Shown: positions 15,816-24,830, numbered from the stretch's first letter. The stretch is DNA of 52,787 nucleotides from Streptococcus suis (GCF_002960625.1 NZ_POJH01000023.1:1-52787), one strand, 5' to 3'. Made by a program: numbers and translations. The notes: generated by a model not told the origin, from the letters alone.

Positions 15816-16081
15816 TTCCAAATCCAAAAGATAATAAGGACATCAATCAAAACACCCACAGCCCAGGCTAATTGAAAATACTTTTTCTGGGTTTTGTGGC
15901 GGAAATGGGTTCCACCTGCCCAGGCACCTAGACCACCACCCAAGTAAGCCATAAGTAATAAGTTTTTTTCAGAAATTCGATAGGCATCCTTTCTAGCCTT
16001 GCCCTTATCCAGACCATAGGTCAGAAACACGACTATATTCCAGACCATCAAGACCATACTCACCATTTGTTGAATGGACAT
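15812..16081 (-). CDS. DUF1294 family small membrane protein
   Basis: An 89-residue protein with three hydrophobic segments (about 5-22, 40-58 and 68-86). It has the DUF1294 features YGLDKGKARK after the first helix and HFRHKTQKKYF before the last. Function is unknown. GGAGAAG precedes the ATG by a normal distance. It stands alone between the LPXTG gene and the PadR gene. Confidence 0.8.
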   Translation of the reverse strand: MSIQQMVSMVLMVWNIVVFLTYGLDKGKARKDAYRISEKNLLLMAYLGGGLGAWAGGTHFRHKTQKKYFQLAWAVGVLIDVLIIFWIWK

Positions 16082-16169
16082 TGTCTTCTCCTTCTCTCAC
16101 TTTGCTTTTATAACTCTAACATAATCTATCTTAGAGTACAAGAAAAAACGGCTCAGATGTCCGAACCGT

Positions 16170-16709
16170 TTATAAACTTGCTAGGGTATCTTCCAACCAC
16201 TTGAGCTGGGCACGATTGCGCTCAATTGCTCGGGTCAAAATCAAATAATGACCATAGTTGTCTTGAATACTCTCCTTGGTTGAGAATAGCTCAACCTTGC
16301 GACTGTCTAGGTGTTTCAAGTGCTTGGTGACTAATTCAATTTGATTCTCCAACAAACCTGGTATCCGTGGATCTTTCTTATCACGGATAAAGAACATCTT
16401 AATAGAAAACAAATCCTTTTGTTGAGGAGTTTCATCATTTGGAATGGATAGCCAATCTTCCAAAATCTGACGACCTGTCGCAGTCATAGCATACTGCTTC
16501 TCTTTTTCATTGCCAGGGACCGCATGACAGGTAATCAATTCTTCCTTGGTCATGCGTTTTAGCTCTGGATAGACTTGGCTATGAGCTACCTGCCAAAATT
16601 CTCCTAAATCGCGTTGAACATAGTCGGTAATCTGCTTACCAGTTACCATCTGACCGCTAGCACCCATTATCCCTAGTATTATATGGGGTAATATTCTCTG
16701 CTTGGGCAT
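16170..16709 (-). CDS. PadR family transcriptional regulator
   Basis: A 179-residue regulator. An N-terminal winged helix (about 5-80: ILPHIILGIMGASGQMVTGKQI...SQVYPELKRMTKEELI) matches PadR, and the helical C-terminal domain (about 95-179) is the Vir/AphA-like dimerisation part. PadR proteins often respond to phenolic acids, drugs or envelope stress. I take the ATG at 16709, directly after the udk stop (TTAAGATG). A GTG nine bases upstream would overlap udk. Being cotranscribed with udk, it may act on the palindrome in the udk/oxidoreductase promoter region. Confidence 0.82.
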   Translation of the reverse strand: MPKQRILPHIILGIMGASGQMVTGKQITDYVQRDLGEFWQVAHSQVYPELKRMTKEELITCHAVPGNEKEKQYAMTATGRQILEDWLSIPNDETPQQKDLFSIKMFFIRDKKDPRIPGLLENQIELVTKHLKHLDSRKVELFSTKESIQDNYGHYLILTRAIERNRAQLKWLEDTLASL

Positions 16710-16710
16710 C

Positions 16711-17340
16711 TTAACCACGCTCTCTTAATATACTCTCCACCTTGGTGTTGATCAAGTCGATGGCTACAAGATTGCTGACGCCTTCAGGAATGACGATATC
16801 TGCATAGCGCTTGGTCGGCTCGATAAACTGGTGATACATAGGTTTCACCACCGTGGTGTACTGTTCAATGATACTATCTAAGCTACGCCCACGTTCTTCC
16901 ATATCTCTCTTAATACGGCGAATGATGCGAATATCATCGTCAGTATCGACGAAGATTTTAATATCCATCAAATCCCGCAACCGCTTGTCTTCCAATACCA
17001 AAATACCTTCCACAATAAATACATCTTGTGGTTCCTGATGATAGGTTTTATCTGAACGGGTGTGCTGAGTGTAATCATATATCGGAATATCCACCGAACG
17101 CCCTGCCAACAATTCACCCAGGTGGTAAATCATCAAATCTGTGTCAAAGGCTAGTGGATGGTCATAATTGGTCAATATCCGTTCTTCAAAGGTTAGGTGT
17201 GACTGATTCTTATAGTAAGAATCGTGTTCAATCATTGATATGCGAGCATTTGGGAAATTATCCAGAATGGCACGCGACACACTTGTCTTGCCACCCCCAG
17301 ATCCGCCGGTTACGCCAATAATAATGGGTTTCTGAGTCAT
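16711..17340 (-). CDS. udk: Uridine kinase
   Basis: Phosphorylates uridine and cytidine to UMP and CMP in the pyrimidine salvage pathway. At about 209 residues it has the P-loop [12 protein letters not shown] at 8-19, the EHDSYYKNQ catalytic segment, [11 protein letters not shown], the DYTQHTRS substrate region and a lid [13 protein letters not shown]. Three ATG codons stand in a row. The third (17340) sits six bases after AAGGAG and is the best start. Its promoter overlaps a perfect palindrome shared with the divergent oxidoreductase gene. Confidence 0.93.
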   Translation of the reverse strand: MTQKPIIIGVTGGSGGGKTSVSRAILDNFPNARISMIEHDSYYKNQSHLTFEERILTNYDHPLAFDTDLMIYHLGELLAGRSVDIPIYDYTQHTRSDKTYHQEPQDVFIVEGILVLEDKRLRDLMDIKIFVDTDDDIRIIRRIKRDMEERGRSLDSIIEQYTTVVKPMYHQFIEPTKRYADIVIPEGVSNLVAIDLINTKVESILRERG

Positions 17341-17366
17341 CATCATCTCCTTCTATTTTCAATACT

Positions 17367-17391
17367 ATTTTACCATGAAACATGGTATAAT
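17367..17391. promoter_or_regulatory. Divergent promoters built on a 17-bp palindrome
   Basis: TACCATG-AAA-CATGGTA (17371-17387) is a perfect inverted repeat. Its arms supply the TGG of two extended -10 elements: TGGTATAAT rightward (hexamer 17386-17391) for the oxidoreductase and TGGTAAAAT leftward (hexamer 17367-17372) for udk-padR. One protein bound here could block both promoters. Confidence 0.55.
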
Positions 17392-17423
17392 GGAAAGGAT
17401 AACACATAAAGAAATGAGAATTT

Positions 17424-18410
17424 ATGCTAAATTTTGGTATTATTGGTACTTCAGACATCAGTCACAAGTTCATTTCCTCTGCTCATTTGAGTAAATATCT
17501 TCAATTATCAGCGATATTTTCAAGAAAACTGGAAACGGCTATGTCATTTTCAACAAATTACGAAAATGTAAAATTATACACAGAATGGATAAAATTCCTT
17601 TCTGCACCGATTGACTTGGTCTATATTGCCAGTCCAAACGCCTTGCATTTTGAGCATGCAAAAGCTGTTCTCATGGCCGGCAAACACGCTATCGTTGAAA
17701 AGCCTATGGTGTCCACACCTCAAGAATTGGCCCAGCTTCGTCAAATTGCCCAGGAAAATGGTGTCTTCCTATTTGAAGCAGCCCGCAATTACCACGAGGA
17801 AGCCATCTCTATTATTAAGGACTTCTTGAAGGATAAGACTGTTTGGGGTGCCAACTTCTCCTATGCCAAATATTCTTCTAAAATGCCTGACCTCTTGGCA
17901 GGACAGACCCCAAATATCTTTTCAACTGATTTTTCTGGCGGAGCCTTGATGGATCTGGGTGTCTATACCCTCTATACTGCCATTGGCCTCTTTGGTAGAC
18001 CAAATGCGGCCCGATACGCTGCCCACCAGCTCCCTTCATCCATTGATTTGAATGGGACTGGGCAGCTGATTTATGATGATTTTCTAGTAAGCATTCAGGC
18101 TGGAAAGAATATCACTAGCAATCTACCGAGTGAAATTTATACCAGTGAAGGCACCCTCACCCTCAACGCCTGCCAACATATCAGCTCTGCTATTTTTACC
18201 AAACATGACGGTAGCCAAATTGTCCTCCCTATCCAAGCGCAGGAAGATCCTATGCTGGAGGAGGTACGAGCCATTGCCCAGGTCATCCAGCAGAACAATC
18301 ATGAGCTAGCAGAAGAATGGCTGGATGTGGCTGAGGCGGTCCATCAAACTCTTTACACCATGCGCCAAGACGCAGGAATAACTTTTAAGGCGGATACCCA
18401 TGAAAACTAA
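17424..18410 (+). CDS. Gfo/Idh/MocA family NAD(P)-dependent oxidoreductase
   Basis: A 328-residue dehydrogenase of the glucose-fructose oxidoreductase/inositol dehydrogenase/MocA family. The Rossmann start FGIIGTSDIS and the IASPNALHFEHAKAVLMAGKHAIVEKP stretch carry the family's EKP motif near residue 93. The C-terminal domain (about 120-328) has the GGALMDLGVYTL core. The substrate, probably a sugar or cyclitol, cannot be told. The ribosome binding site is weak (GAG). Its last 11 bases overlap the helicase gene. Confidence 0.85.
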   Translation: MLNFGIIGTSDISHKFISSAHLSKYLQLSAIFSRKLETAMSFSTNYENVKLYTEWIKFLSAPIDLVYIASPNALHFEHAKAVLMAGKHAIVEKPMVSTPQELAQLRQIAQENGVFLFEAARNYHEEAISIIKDFLKDKTVWGANFSYAKYSSKMPDLLAGQTPNIFSTDFSGGALMDLGVYTLYTAIGLFGRPNAARYAAHQLPSSIDLNGTGQLIYDDFLVSIQAGKNITSNLPSEIYTSEGTLTLNACQHISSAIFTKHDGSQIVLPIQAQEDPMLEEVRAIAQVIQQNNHELAEEWLDVAEAVHQTLYTMRQDAGITFKADTHEN

Positions 18411-19482
18411 TTTCCCAACCAGCTGGACTGACCAGCTGACTCAACTTGGCTTTGAGGATTTTACGCCCATCCAAGTCCAAGCCTTCCAGCCAATCAGAAC
18501 TGGCAGATCTCTCCTTGCCATCAGCCCAACAGGTACGGGTAAGACCCTTGCCTACCTCTGGCCTAGCTTGCTGGCTTTGACACCTAAAAAGGCCCAACAA
18601 TTACTGATCCTGGCTCCCAATACCGAGTTGGCTGGTCAAATCTTTGACGTCTGCAAAACCTGGTCAGAGGCTATTGGTCTTAACGCCCAACTCTTCCTTT
18701 CAGGTTCTAGTCAGAAACGGCAGATTGAGCGACTAAAAAAAGGACCGGAGATCTTGATTGGAACTCCTGGTCGCATTTTTGAGTTGATAAAATTGAAAAA
18801 AATCAAGATGATGAATGTCAATACCATTGTCTTAGATGAATTTGACCAACTCTTCTCTGATTCTCAATATCATTTTGTGGAAAAGATTATTAGCTATGTG
18901 CCACGTGACCACCAATTGATTTACATGAGTGCGACAGCTAAGTTTGACCGTCAAAAGATTGCTCAAGATATTGAAAGTATCGACTTATCTGAACAGAAAT
19001 TGGACAATATCCAGCATTGCTATATGATGGTAGACAAGCGTGACCGTTTGGAAGCTTTGCGAAAATTTGCCAATATTCCAGACTTTCGTGCTCTGGCCTT
19101 CTTCAATAGCCTGTCAGACCTTGGCGCCAGCGAAGATAAGTTACTCTACAACGGTGTCAATGCCGTTTCCCTGGCCTCTGATGTCAATGTAAAATTCCGT
19201 AAGGTCATCATTGAACGCTTCAAAAAACACGAACTCAATCTCTTGCTGGCTACAGATATGGTGGCTCGTGGGATTGATATTGATAATTTGGAATGCGTCC
19301 TTAACTTTGAAGTTCCCTTTGATCAGGAAGCCTACACCCACAGGGCTGGACGAACTGGGCGCATGGGCAAGGATGGATTGGTCATTACCTTGGTATCTAG
19401 CCCAAGTGAAGTCAAGCAATTAAAAAAATACGCTGCTGTCCAAGAAGTCATCTTGAAGAACCAAGAATTATATAAAGTATAG
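18400..19482 (+). CDS. DEAD-box-like RNA helicase with a DEFD motif
   Basis: A 360-residue superfamily 2 helicase, short for the family, with no C-terminal RNA-binding extension. In order it has the Q motif (FEDFTPIQVQAF, 19-30), motif I SPTGTGKT (near 45), GTPGR, motif II VLDEFDQL (DEFD in place of DEAD), SAT, then ATDMVARGID and the motif VI HRAGRTGRMG. All catalytic residues remain, since D and E are kept. Likely a cytosolic helper in RNA decay, ribosome assembly or cold growth. Its ATG lies within the end of the oxidoreductase gene (ATGAAAACTAA), so it is translationally coupled. Confidence 0.87.
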   Translation: MKTNFPTSWTDQLTQLGFEDFTPIQVQAFQPIRTGRSLLAISPTGTGKTLAYLWPSLLALTPKKAQQLLILAPNTELAGQIFDVCKTWSEAIGLNAQLFLSGSSQKRQIERLKKGPEILIGTPGRIFELIKLKKIKMMNVNTIVLDEFDQLFSDSQYHFVEKIISYVPRDHQLIYMSATAKFDRQKIAQDIESIDLSEQKLDNIQHCYMMVDKRDRLEALRKFANIPDFRALAFFNSLSDLGASEDKLLYNGVNAVSLASDVNVKFRKVIIERFKKHELNLLLATDMVARGIDIDNLECVLNFEVPFDQEAYTHRAGRTGRMGKDGLVITLVSSPSEVKQLKKYAAVQEVILKNQELYKV

Positions 19483-19484
19483 AG

Positions 19485-19509
19485 AAAAGGAGGTCGAAAC
19501 CTCCTTTTT
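19485..19509. terminator. Bidirectional terminator between the helicase gene and pgdA
   Basis: AAAAGGAGGT-CGAA-ACCTCCTTTTT. The perfect ten-base stem with a tetraloop serves both convergent genes and covers the pgdA stop codon. Confidence 0.88.
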
Positions 19510-20908
19510 AATGTTGTGCCGGACCATTGGCTTCCTGGTCATAGTAAATGTGTTGAGGGTTTAGATTTGGTCCCAATAATTCTGTTGTCGTTACTAGATT
19601 GTAGCCTTCAGATGTGAGCAACTGTAAGACAGGTTCCAAGCTATCCACTGTTGGTTGATGAATGTCATGCATGAGAATGATACAACCTGGGCAAGCCTGC
19701 TGCTTCACTCTTTCAAAAATGATATGACTATCCCGATTCAACCAGTCCTCCGTATCCACATTCCAGTAGATTGATGGAAGCCCCATGGCATCTACCACCG
19801 CCTGATTAACTGCTCCAAATGGCGGACGCATCATGGTTGGCCGCTTGCCGATAGCTTTTTCAACGATAGCCTGTGTCAACTCAATTTCTTGTTTAACTTG
19901 CTCAGTAGAAAGATGGGTCAAATTCGGATGACTCCAAGTATGGTTGGCGACTTCATGCCCTTCCGCTACCATACGCTGGAGGATAGCTTCATTTCCTTCT
20001 ACGACACTTCCCAAGACAAAGAAGGTTGCCTTAGCATTGTATTTCTTTAAGAGGTCCAAAATAACCGGTGTCGTTGCAGGATTTGGCCCATCATCAAAGG
20101 TCAAGGCAATTTGACGAAGGGCTTTTTTATCCACTTGGTTTTGAGCAAGATACTGATCATAACTGGCCTTATCAACATCTGCCAGATAATCCCCCTTCAT
20201 GATCGGGAAGAAATCTGAAATAGTTAGTTCCAGACTAGCTGTCTTAAAGACTTCCTCAGACAATGCCAGAACCAATTGACTATTAGCATAACTAAAAACG
20301 ACTGTTTCCAAGTCTAAATTTTGAAACTCTGCAATAATCCTTGCTTTTTCTGCCTCATCCAAGCCTTGACTGGTCAATTTTTCCTGCAACTTATTGACCA
20401 TGATGGTCTTAGCAGCATTCAAGTCTAGAAACATATCTCCCAAGGTGAAGAGTTGCTGATCTTCTGTCAACAGGACACGCTCTGGGGTAACTTCTTCCTC
20501 TTTTTTCACTTGTAAGGGTTGGACAGCATACTGCTCACTATGGATCTCATGAGCCCGAACCTTCTTAAAATTGGTCTGTCCCTCCTTGGCATGAACCACA
20601 AGGACATTTTTTATCTTGCCTGATGGCTTCTTATAGCCTAACTTATGACGGATATGTCCCACAATTTTTTGTTCTAGTTGGGTAATTCTCTGACCAGACG
20701 GGTCTTTGGGTATGGTCGCAACCACATGAGTAGAACCGATATTCCCCTCTTCTAAATCCGATGCTTGTCCTTTCAGTACCAATTCTTCTTTTTCTTTAAT
20801 AAAATGCGTTAATTGCCAATCTTGGAAGTTGCGGTATAGATAAATACTTGCAACCACCATCATGGCTACTAGAAATGCATTCAAGAGAAGCCAAAACAAC
20901 TTTTTCAT
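19508..20908 (-). CDS. pgdA: Peptidoglycan N-acetylglucosamine deacetylase
   Basis: Removes acetyl groups from GlcNAc of peptidoglycan, giving lysozyme resistance. PgdA is a virulence factor in S. suis and pneumococcus. About 466 residues: an N-terminal membrane anchor (about 3-25), a long extracytoplasmic linker domain and the C-terminal NodB polysaccharide deacetylase domain (about 262-440). The domain has TFDDGPNP (catalytic Asp pair), HTWSHPNL (metal histidines), MRPPFGAVN, VDTEDW and ILMHDIH. The start at 20908 (MKKLFWLL) is preferred. It follows AAGGA and leaves a 29-base leader from the consensus promoter. Upstream ATG and GTG codons at 20929 and 20935 fall within about 8 bases of the transcription start. 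Confidence 0.9.
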   Translation of the reverse strand: MKKLFWLLLNAFLVAMMVVASIYLYRNFQDWQLTHFIKEKEELVLKGQASDLEEGNIGSTHVVATIPKDPSGQRITQLEQKIVGHIRHKLGYKKPSGKIKNVLVVHAKEGQTNFKKVRAHEIHSEQYAVQPLQVKKEEEVTPERVLLTEDQQLFTLGDMFLDLNAAKTIMVNKLQEKLTSQGLDEAEKARIIAEFQNLDLETVVFSYANSQLVLALSEEVFKTASLELTISDFFPIMKGDYLADVDKASYDQYLAQNQVDKKALRQIALTFDDGPNPATTPVILDLLKKYNAKATFFVLGSVVEGNEAILQRMVAEGHEVANHTWSHPNLTHLSTEQVKQEIELTQAIVEKAIGKRPTMMRPPFGAVNQAVVDAMGLPSIYWNVDTEDWLNRDSHIIFERVKQQACPGCIILMHDIHQPTVDSLEPVLQLLTSEGYNLVTTTELLGPNLNPQHIYYDQEANGPAQH

Positions 20909-20943
20909 TTTGTATTTATTCCTTTTCATATTCACCTTATACT

Positions 20944-20972
20944 ATAATATAGGTTTATTCTCTTTCTGTCAA
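20944..20972 (-). promoter_or_regulatory. Near-consensus promoter of pgdA
   Basis: TTGACA (20967-20972), a 17-base spacer and TATTAT (20944-20949) on the minus strand. This is the best sigma-A promoter in the window. Confidence 0.8.
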
Positions 20973-21025
20973 GCATATCAAAAATTGTTCACCCCTCAAA
21001 ACGAACATTCTTCCTGTTCATAGAA

Positions 21026-21051
21026 AAAATAAAGACTACCGAGGCAATCTT
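21026..21051 (-). terminator. Terminator after the VOC gene
   Basis: On the minus strand AAGATTGCC pairs with GGTAGTCTT (with G-U pairs), followed by TATTTTTT. Confidence 0.6.
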
Positions 21052-21057
21052 TTAAGC

Positions 21058-21444
21058 TTAGTTAGCACGGATGACTTCTACACGGTAGCCATCTGGATCT
21101 GTCACAAAATAGTAGCGACCTGGACTACCTGGCAAGCCCTTAATGTCTGTCGTTGGATAGCCCAGCTCCTTATGCTTGGCATTATCCCCCTCCAAATCGT
21201 CTGAGGAAAGGGCCAGGTGTGAGAAACCATCTCCTACAATATAAGGACCGTGATCATAGTTATAGGTCAACTCAATCTCAAAGTCATCACCATCAAGTGC
21301 CAAGTAGACTAAGGTAAACTTGTGCTCTGGGTAATCTTTTCGACGAGTTTCCTTAAAACCGAATGCTTCTTCGTAAAATTTCTGAGATGCTTCTAAGTTT
21401 TCAACACGCAAGCAAGCGTGCAACATTTTTTTACTAGCCATCAT
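21058..21444 (-). CDS. gloA: VOC family protein, lactoylglutathione lyase-like
   Basis: A 128-residue glyoxalase I-type protein of two beta-alpha-beta-beta-beta modules. It has an N-terminal metal histidine in MLHACLRVENLEASQKFYEEAFGF, ELTYNYD with the first glutamate, FSHLALSSDD with the second histidine and YRVEVIR with the last glutamate, so all four metal ligands of GloA seem present. Glyoxalase I detoxifies methylglyoxal. Streptococci contain glutathione, so this is plausible, but VOC proteins vary in activity. AAAGGAG precedes a double ATG. Confidence 0.85.
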   Translation of the reverse strand: MMASKKMLHACLRVENLEASQKFYEEAFGFKETRRKDYPEHKFTLVYLALDGDDFEIELTYNYDHGPYIVGDGFSHLALSSDDLEGDNAKHKELGYPTTDIKGLPGSPGRYYFVTDPDGYRVEVIRAN

Positions 21445-21511
21445 AAACTCCTTTTGTCTATTAATAGTCTAAGTATATCATATTCTCAGTAAAAAACTTC
21501 TACTCAGTACA

Positions 21512-21538
21512 CAAAAACACCTGAGCAAGCTCAGGTGT
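21512..21538 (-). terminator. Terminator after gpmA
   Basis: ACACCTGAGC pairs with GCTCAGGTGT. On the minus strand TTTTTG follows. Confidence 0.88.
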
Positions 21539-21545
21539 CAATGAA

Positions 21546-22238
21546 TTATGCTTCCAAGTAGTACTCTTTCACAATGTTCAAGTTTTCATCCAATTCGAAA
21601 ACAAGTGGTGGGAAGTTTGGAATTTCCACATCCATGATTTCATCATCAGACAAGCCTTTGATGTGTTTTACAAGGGCACGGATTGAGTTACCATGTGCAC
21701 CTACGAATACGTTTTTACCATCTTTCAAAGCTGGAGCAATCTTGTCTTCCCAGAATGGAAGTGCGCGCTCAAGCGTTACTTTCAAGTTTTCTGCATCTGG
21801 GATAACAGAACCGTCAAGGTGAGCGTAACGACGATCAGTGTGCGCTGAATGCTCATGATCCTTAGCCATTTCTGGTGGCAAAGTATCATAAGAACGACGC
21901 CAGATATGAACTTGATCATCACCAAATTCTGCTGCTGCTTCAGCCTTGTTCAAGCCAGTCAAACCGCCGTAGTGACGCTCGTTCAAACGCCATGATTTTT
22001 CAACTGGTACCCACAATTGATCTGCAGCTTCAAGAGCCAAGTTTGTTGTCTTGATAGCGCGTTTCAATACTGATGTAAAAGCAAGGTCAAAATCAATACC
22101 TGCTTCTTTGATCAACTTACCAGCATCGATTGCTTGTTGAGTACCTTTTTCAGACAAATCAACATCAGCCCAACCAGTGAAAAGGTTAGCTTTGTTCCAT
22201 TCAGACTCACCATGGCGAGCAAAAACCAATTTTACCAT
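21546..22238 (-). CDS. gpmA: 2,3-bisphosphoglycerate-dependent phosphoglycerate mutase
   Basis: Interconverts 3- and 2-phosphoglycerate in glycolysis. At 230 residues it has the RHGESEWN motif with catalytic His near residue 9, the [11 protein letters not shown] segment, and a second histidine in [11 protein letters not shown] near 182. It is full length and cytosolic. AAAGGAG precedes the ATG. A minus-strand TAAAAT (22286-22291) may be its -10, and a cre-like site lies further upstream, in keeping with carbon-catabolite control of a glycolytic gene. Confidence 0.95.
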   Translation of the reverse strand: MVKLVFARHGESEWNKANLFTGWADVDLSEKGTQQAIDAGKLIKEAGIDFDLAFTSVLKRAIKTTNLALEAADQLWVPVEKSWRLNERHYGGLTGLNKAEAAAEFGDDQVHIWRRSYDTLPPEMAKDHEHSAHTDRRYAHLDGSVIPDAENLKVTLERALPFWEDKIAPALKDGKNVFVGAHGNSIRALVKHIKGLSDDEIMDVEIPNFPPLVFELDENLNIVKEYYLEA

Positions 22239-22328
22239 TTATGGATTCTCCTTTATATTTTGAGGTTTCCCTCTTATACTTCTCTATTTTACACGAAAAT
22301 GTAAAAAAATGCTAGCTTTTCCACAATC

Positions 22329-22342
22329 TGTTTACGCTTTCA
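22329..22342. promoter_or_regulatory. Candidate CcpA cre site between gpmA and the thiolase gene
   Basis: Read on the minus strand, TGAAAGCGTAAACA fits the cre consensus TGWAARCGYTWNCW at 13 of 14 positions. It lies upstream of the gpmA promoter (where CcpA usually activates) and about 70 bases upstream of the thiolase -10. Confidence 0.5.
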
Positions 22343-22405
22343 TTCACTTTCATGTAAATTCAGTCTGTAGACCTATCTTTCTTCTTATGAAAATAAATAA
22401 AATCA

Positions 22406-22414
22406 TGGTATAAT
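22406..22414 (+). promoter_or_regulatory. Extended -10 promoter of the mevalonate genes
   Basis: TGGTATAAT, hexamer 22409-22414, about 48 bases before the thiolase ATG. A small GAAC/GTTC hairpin lies in the leader. Confidence 0.6.
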
Positions 22415-22462
22415 GGTTGGGCTGAACACGACAGTTCAAAACGATACCATATAGGAGTTATC

Positions 22463-23647
22463 ATGCAAAAAGTAGCTATCGTGTCTGCCTACCGTTCTGC
22501 CATTGGCAGTTTCGGAGGTAGTCTAAAAGATATAAACATCGCTGATTTGGGGGCCCAGGTCCTTGAAGCAGCCCTACAAAATAAACACATCCCAGCTGAC
22601 CTTATCGACGAGGTAATCTTTGGTAATGTCCTTTCAGCTGGCCACGGACAAAATATTGCCCGCCAGATTGCTCTCAAGGCTGGACTTCCAGAAACCACCT
22701 CTGCCTACTGTGTCAATAAGGTTTGTGGCTCTGGGCTAAAATCAGTCCTCCTGGCCGCCCAATCCATCCTACTAGGCGACAACGATGTAGTTGTTGCCGG
22801 AGGTATTGAAATCATGAGCCAGGCTGCCTACCTATCCAAATCCAGCCGATTTGGTAGCAAATTTGGTCATATTACTCTAGAAGATTCCATGCTGACAGAC
22901 GGTCTGACAGACGCCTTCAATGACTACCACATGGGTATTACGGCGGAAAATGTTGCCGAACGCTACCAAATCAGTCGTGAAGCGCAAGATGCCTTTACCT
23001 ACGCTAGTCAAGAAAAGGCTGCCAAAGCTATTACGGAAGGTCGCTTCGCAGATGAGATTATTCCTATTAAGCTTCAAAGTAGAAAAGGTGAAAGTATCTT
23101 TGACCAAGATGAATATCCTCGTCTGACCCCACTTGATAAATTAGCAACACTTCGACCTGCCTTCAAAAAAGACGGTACGGTCACAGCTGCCAATGCCTCA
23201 GGTATCAATGATGGCTGCGCAGTCCTTGTGCTCATGTCTGAGGATAAAGCTAAGGAACTTAATCTCACACCACTTGCCTATATCGAAAGCTATGCTACAA
23301 GTGGTCTAGACCCTGCCCTCATGGGCATGGGGCCAGTAACTGCGAGCAAAAAAGCTCTTGAAAAAATCGGTAAAACTGTAGAAGATATTGACTTGTTCGA
23401 GTTGAACGAAGCCTTCGCAGCCCAGTCCATTCCAGTTGTTGACCAATTAGGAATTGACCCTGCTAAAGTCAATGTCAACGGTGGTGCTATCGCACTTGGT
23501 CATCCAATCGGAGCTAGCGGCAGTCGGATTTTGGTGACCCTCATCCACGAACTCATCAAGCAAGACAAAGAACTGGGACTATGTGCCCTCTGTATCGGTG
23601 GCGGTCAGGGAATTTCCCTCATCGTATCCAATGCAGAAAAACAGTAA
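22463..23647 (+). CDS. Acetyl-CoA C-acetyltransferase (biosynthetic thiolase)
   Basis: Condenses two acetyl-CoA to acetoacetyl-CoA, the first step of the mevalonate pathway. At 394 residues it has the nucleophile Cys88 (CVNKVCGSGLKSV), NGGAIALGHPIGASG with the active-site histidine near 350, and the second cysteine in LCALCIGGGQG near 380. It is followed 28 bases later by mvaS and then mvaA, so the pathway assignment is firm. AGGAG precedes the ATG. Confidence 0.93.
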   Translation: MQKVAIVSAYRSAIGSFGGSLKDINIADLGAQVLEAALQNKHIPADLIDEVIFGNVLSAGHGQNIARQIALKAGLPETTSAYCVNKVCGSGLKSVLLAAQSILLGDNDVVVAGGIEIMSQAAYLSKSSRFGSKFGHITLEDSMLTDGLTDAFNDYHMGITAENVAERYQISREAQDAFTYASQEKAAKAITEGRFADEIIPIKLQSRKGESIFDQDEYPRLTPLDKLATLRPAFKKDGTVTAANASGINDGCAVLVLMSEDKAKELNLTPLAYIESYATSGLDPALMGMGPVTASKKALEKIGKTVEDIDLFELNEAFAAQSIPVVDQLGIDPAKVNVNGGAIALGHPIGASGSRILVTLIHELIKQDKELGLCALCIGGGQGISLIVSNAEKQ

Positions 23648-23675
23648 ACGATCACTTGTAAACAAAGGATAAATT

Positions 23676-24830
23676 ATGAATATCGGTATTGATAAAATCG
23701 GCTTTGCGGCACCCGATTATGTTTTAGATTTGGCTGATTTGGCCCAAGCCCGCAACATTGATCCCAATAAATACAAAGTTGGACTTCTCCAGTCAGAAAT
23801 GGCTGTCGCACCTGTTACACAAGATATTGTCACTCTTGGCGCCCAGGCTGCCGCAGCTATTTTGACCGAAGAAGATAAGCAAACCATCGACATGGTCATC
23901 GTCGGTACAGAATCAAGCGTCGATCAAAGTAAGGCTGCTGCTGTATCCATCCACGGTCTGCTCGGTATCCAGCCCTTCGCTCGTTCCATCGAGATGAAAG
24001 AGGCTTGTTATGGAGCTACTGCTGGACTAAGCTTAGCCAAGAGCCACATCGCTCAATTCCCTGAATCAAAAGTCTTGGTGATTGCCAGCGACATTGCCAA
24101 GTATGGAGTAGCTTCTGGCGGTGAACCAACTCAGGGTGCTGGAGCTGTTGCCATGCTAGTTACAGCAAATCCACGCATTTTGGTCCTCAACAATGACAAT
24201 GTCTGCCAGACCCGCGATATCTACGACTTCTGGAGACCAAACTACGACAAATACCCTCGTGTTGACGGTCGCTTTTCTACTGAGCAATACACTGACTGCT
24301 TGACCACGACCTTTGCCTACTACCAGAAGAAAACTGGCAAGGCCTTGCAGGATTTTGCAGCCATGTGCTTGCACATTCCTTTCTCTAAGCAAGGGCTCAA
24401 AGGTTTGCAAGCCATTGCCAAAGATGAAGAAACCCTCAACCGTTTGACAGAACGTTTCCAAGAAGCTATCGTCTATAACAAGCTTGTCGGCAACATCTAT
24501 ACTGGCTCTATCTTCCTTTCTTTCCTTTCTCTTTTGGAAAATAGCAGAGCGCTCAAGGCAGGGGAGCAAATCCTCTTCTATAGCTATGGTAGCGGTGCTG
24601 TCTGTGAAATTTTCAGCGGTCAGCTGGTAGAAGGTTTCCAAAATCAATTAGAAGAAAACCGATTAGAAAACCTCAACCAACGCAAAAAAATCAGTGTTGA
24701 AGAATACGAAAATATCTTCTTCCAAGAAATTAACCTGGACGAAACGGGTACGGCTATCGACCTACCCACAGACCCAGCACCATTTGCCCTTATCCAAGTA
24801 GATAAGCACAAACGCATCTATCGTAAATAA
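23676..24830 (+). CDS. mvaS: Hydroxymethylglutaryl-CoA synthase
   Basis: Adds acetyl-CoA to acetoacetyl-CoA, giving HMG-CoA. It is a bacterial mevalonate enzyme of 384 residues. The catalytic Glu near 79 (GTESSVDQ), Cys111 (EACYGATAG) and His in LHIPFSKQG (near 233) form the known triad. GSGAVCEIF is in the C-terminal half. The ribosome binding site is AAGGA. It is cotranscribed with the thiolase. A strong hairpin lies just after the stop. Confidence 0.95.
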   Translation: MNIGIDKIGFAAPDYVLDLADLAQARNIDPNKYKVGLLQSEMAVAPVTQDIVTLGAQAAAAILTEEDKQTIDMVIVGTESSVDQSKAAAVSIHGLLGIQPFARSIEMKEACYGATAGLSLAKSHIAQFPESKVLVIASDIAKYGVASGGEPTQGAGAVAMLVTANPRILVLNNDNVCQTRDIYDFWRPNYDKYPRVDGRFSTEQYTDCLTTTFAYYQKKTGKALQDFAAMCLHIPFSKQGLKGLQAIAKDEETLNRLTERFQEAIVYNKLVGNIYTGSIFLSFLSLLENSRALKAGEQILFYSYGSGAVCEIFSGQLVEGFQNQLEENRLENLNQRKKISVEEYENIFFQEINLDETGTAIDLPTDPAPFALIQVDKHKRIYRK

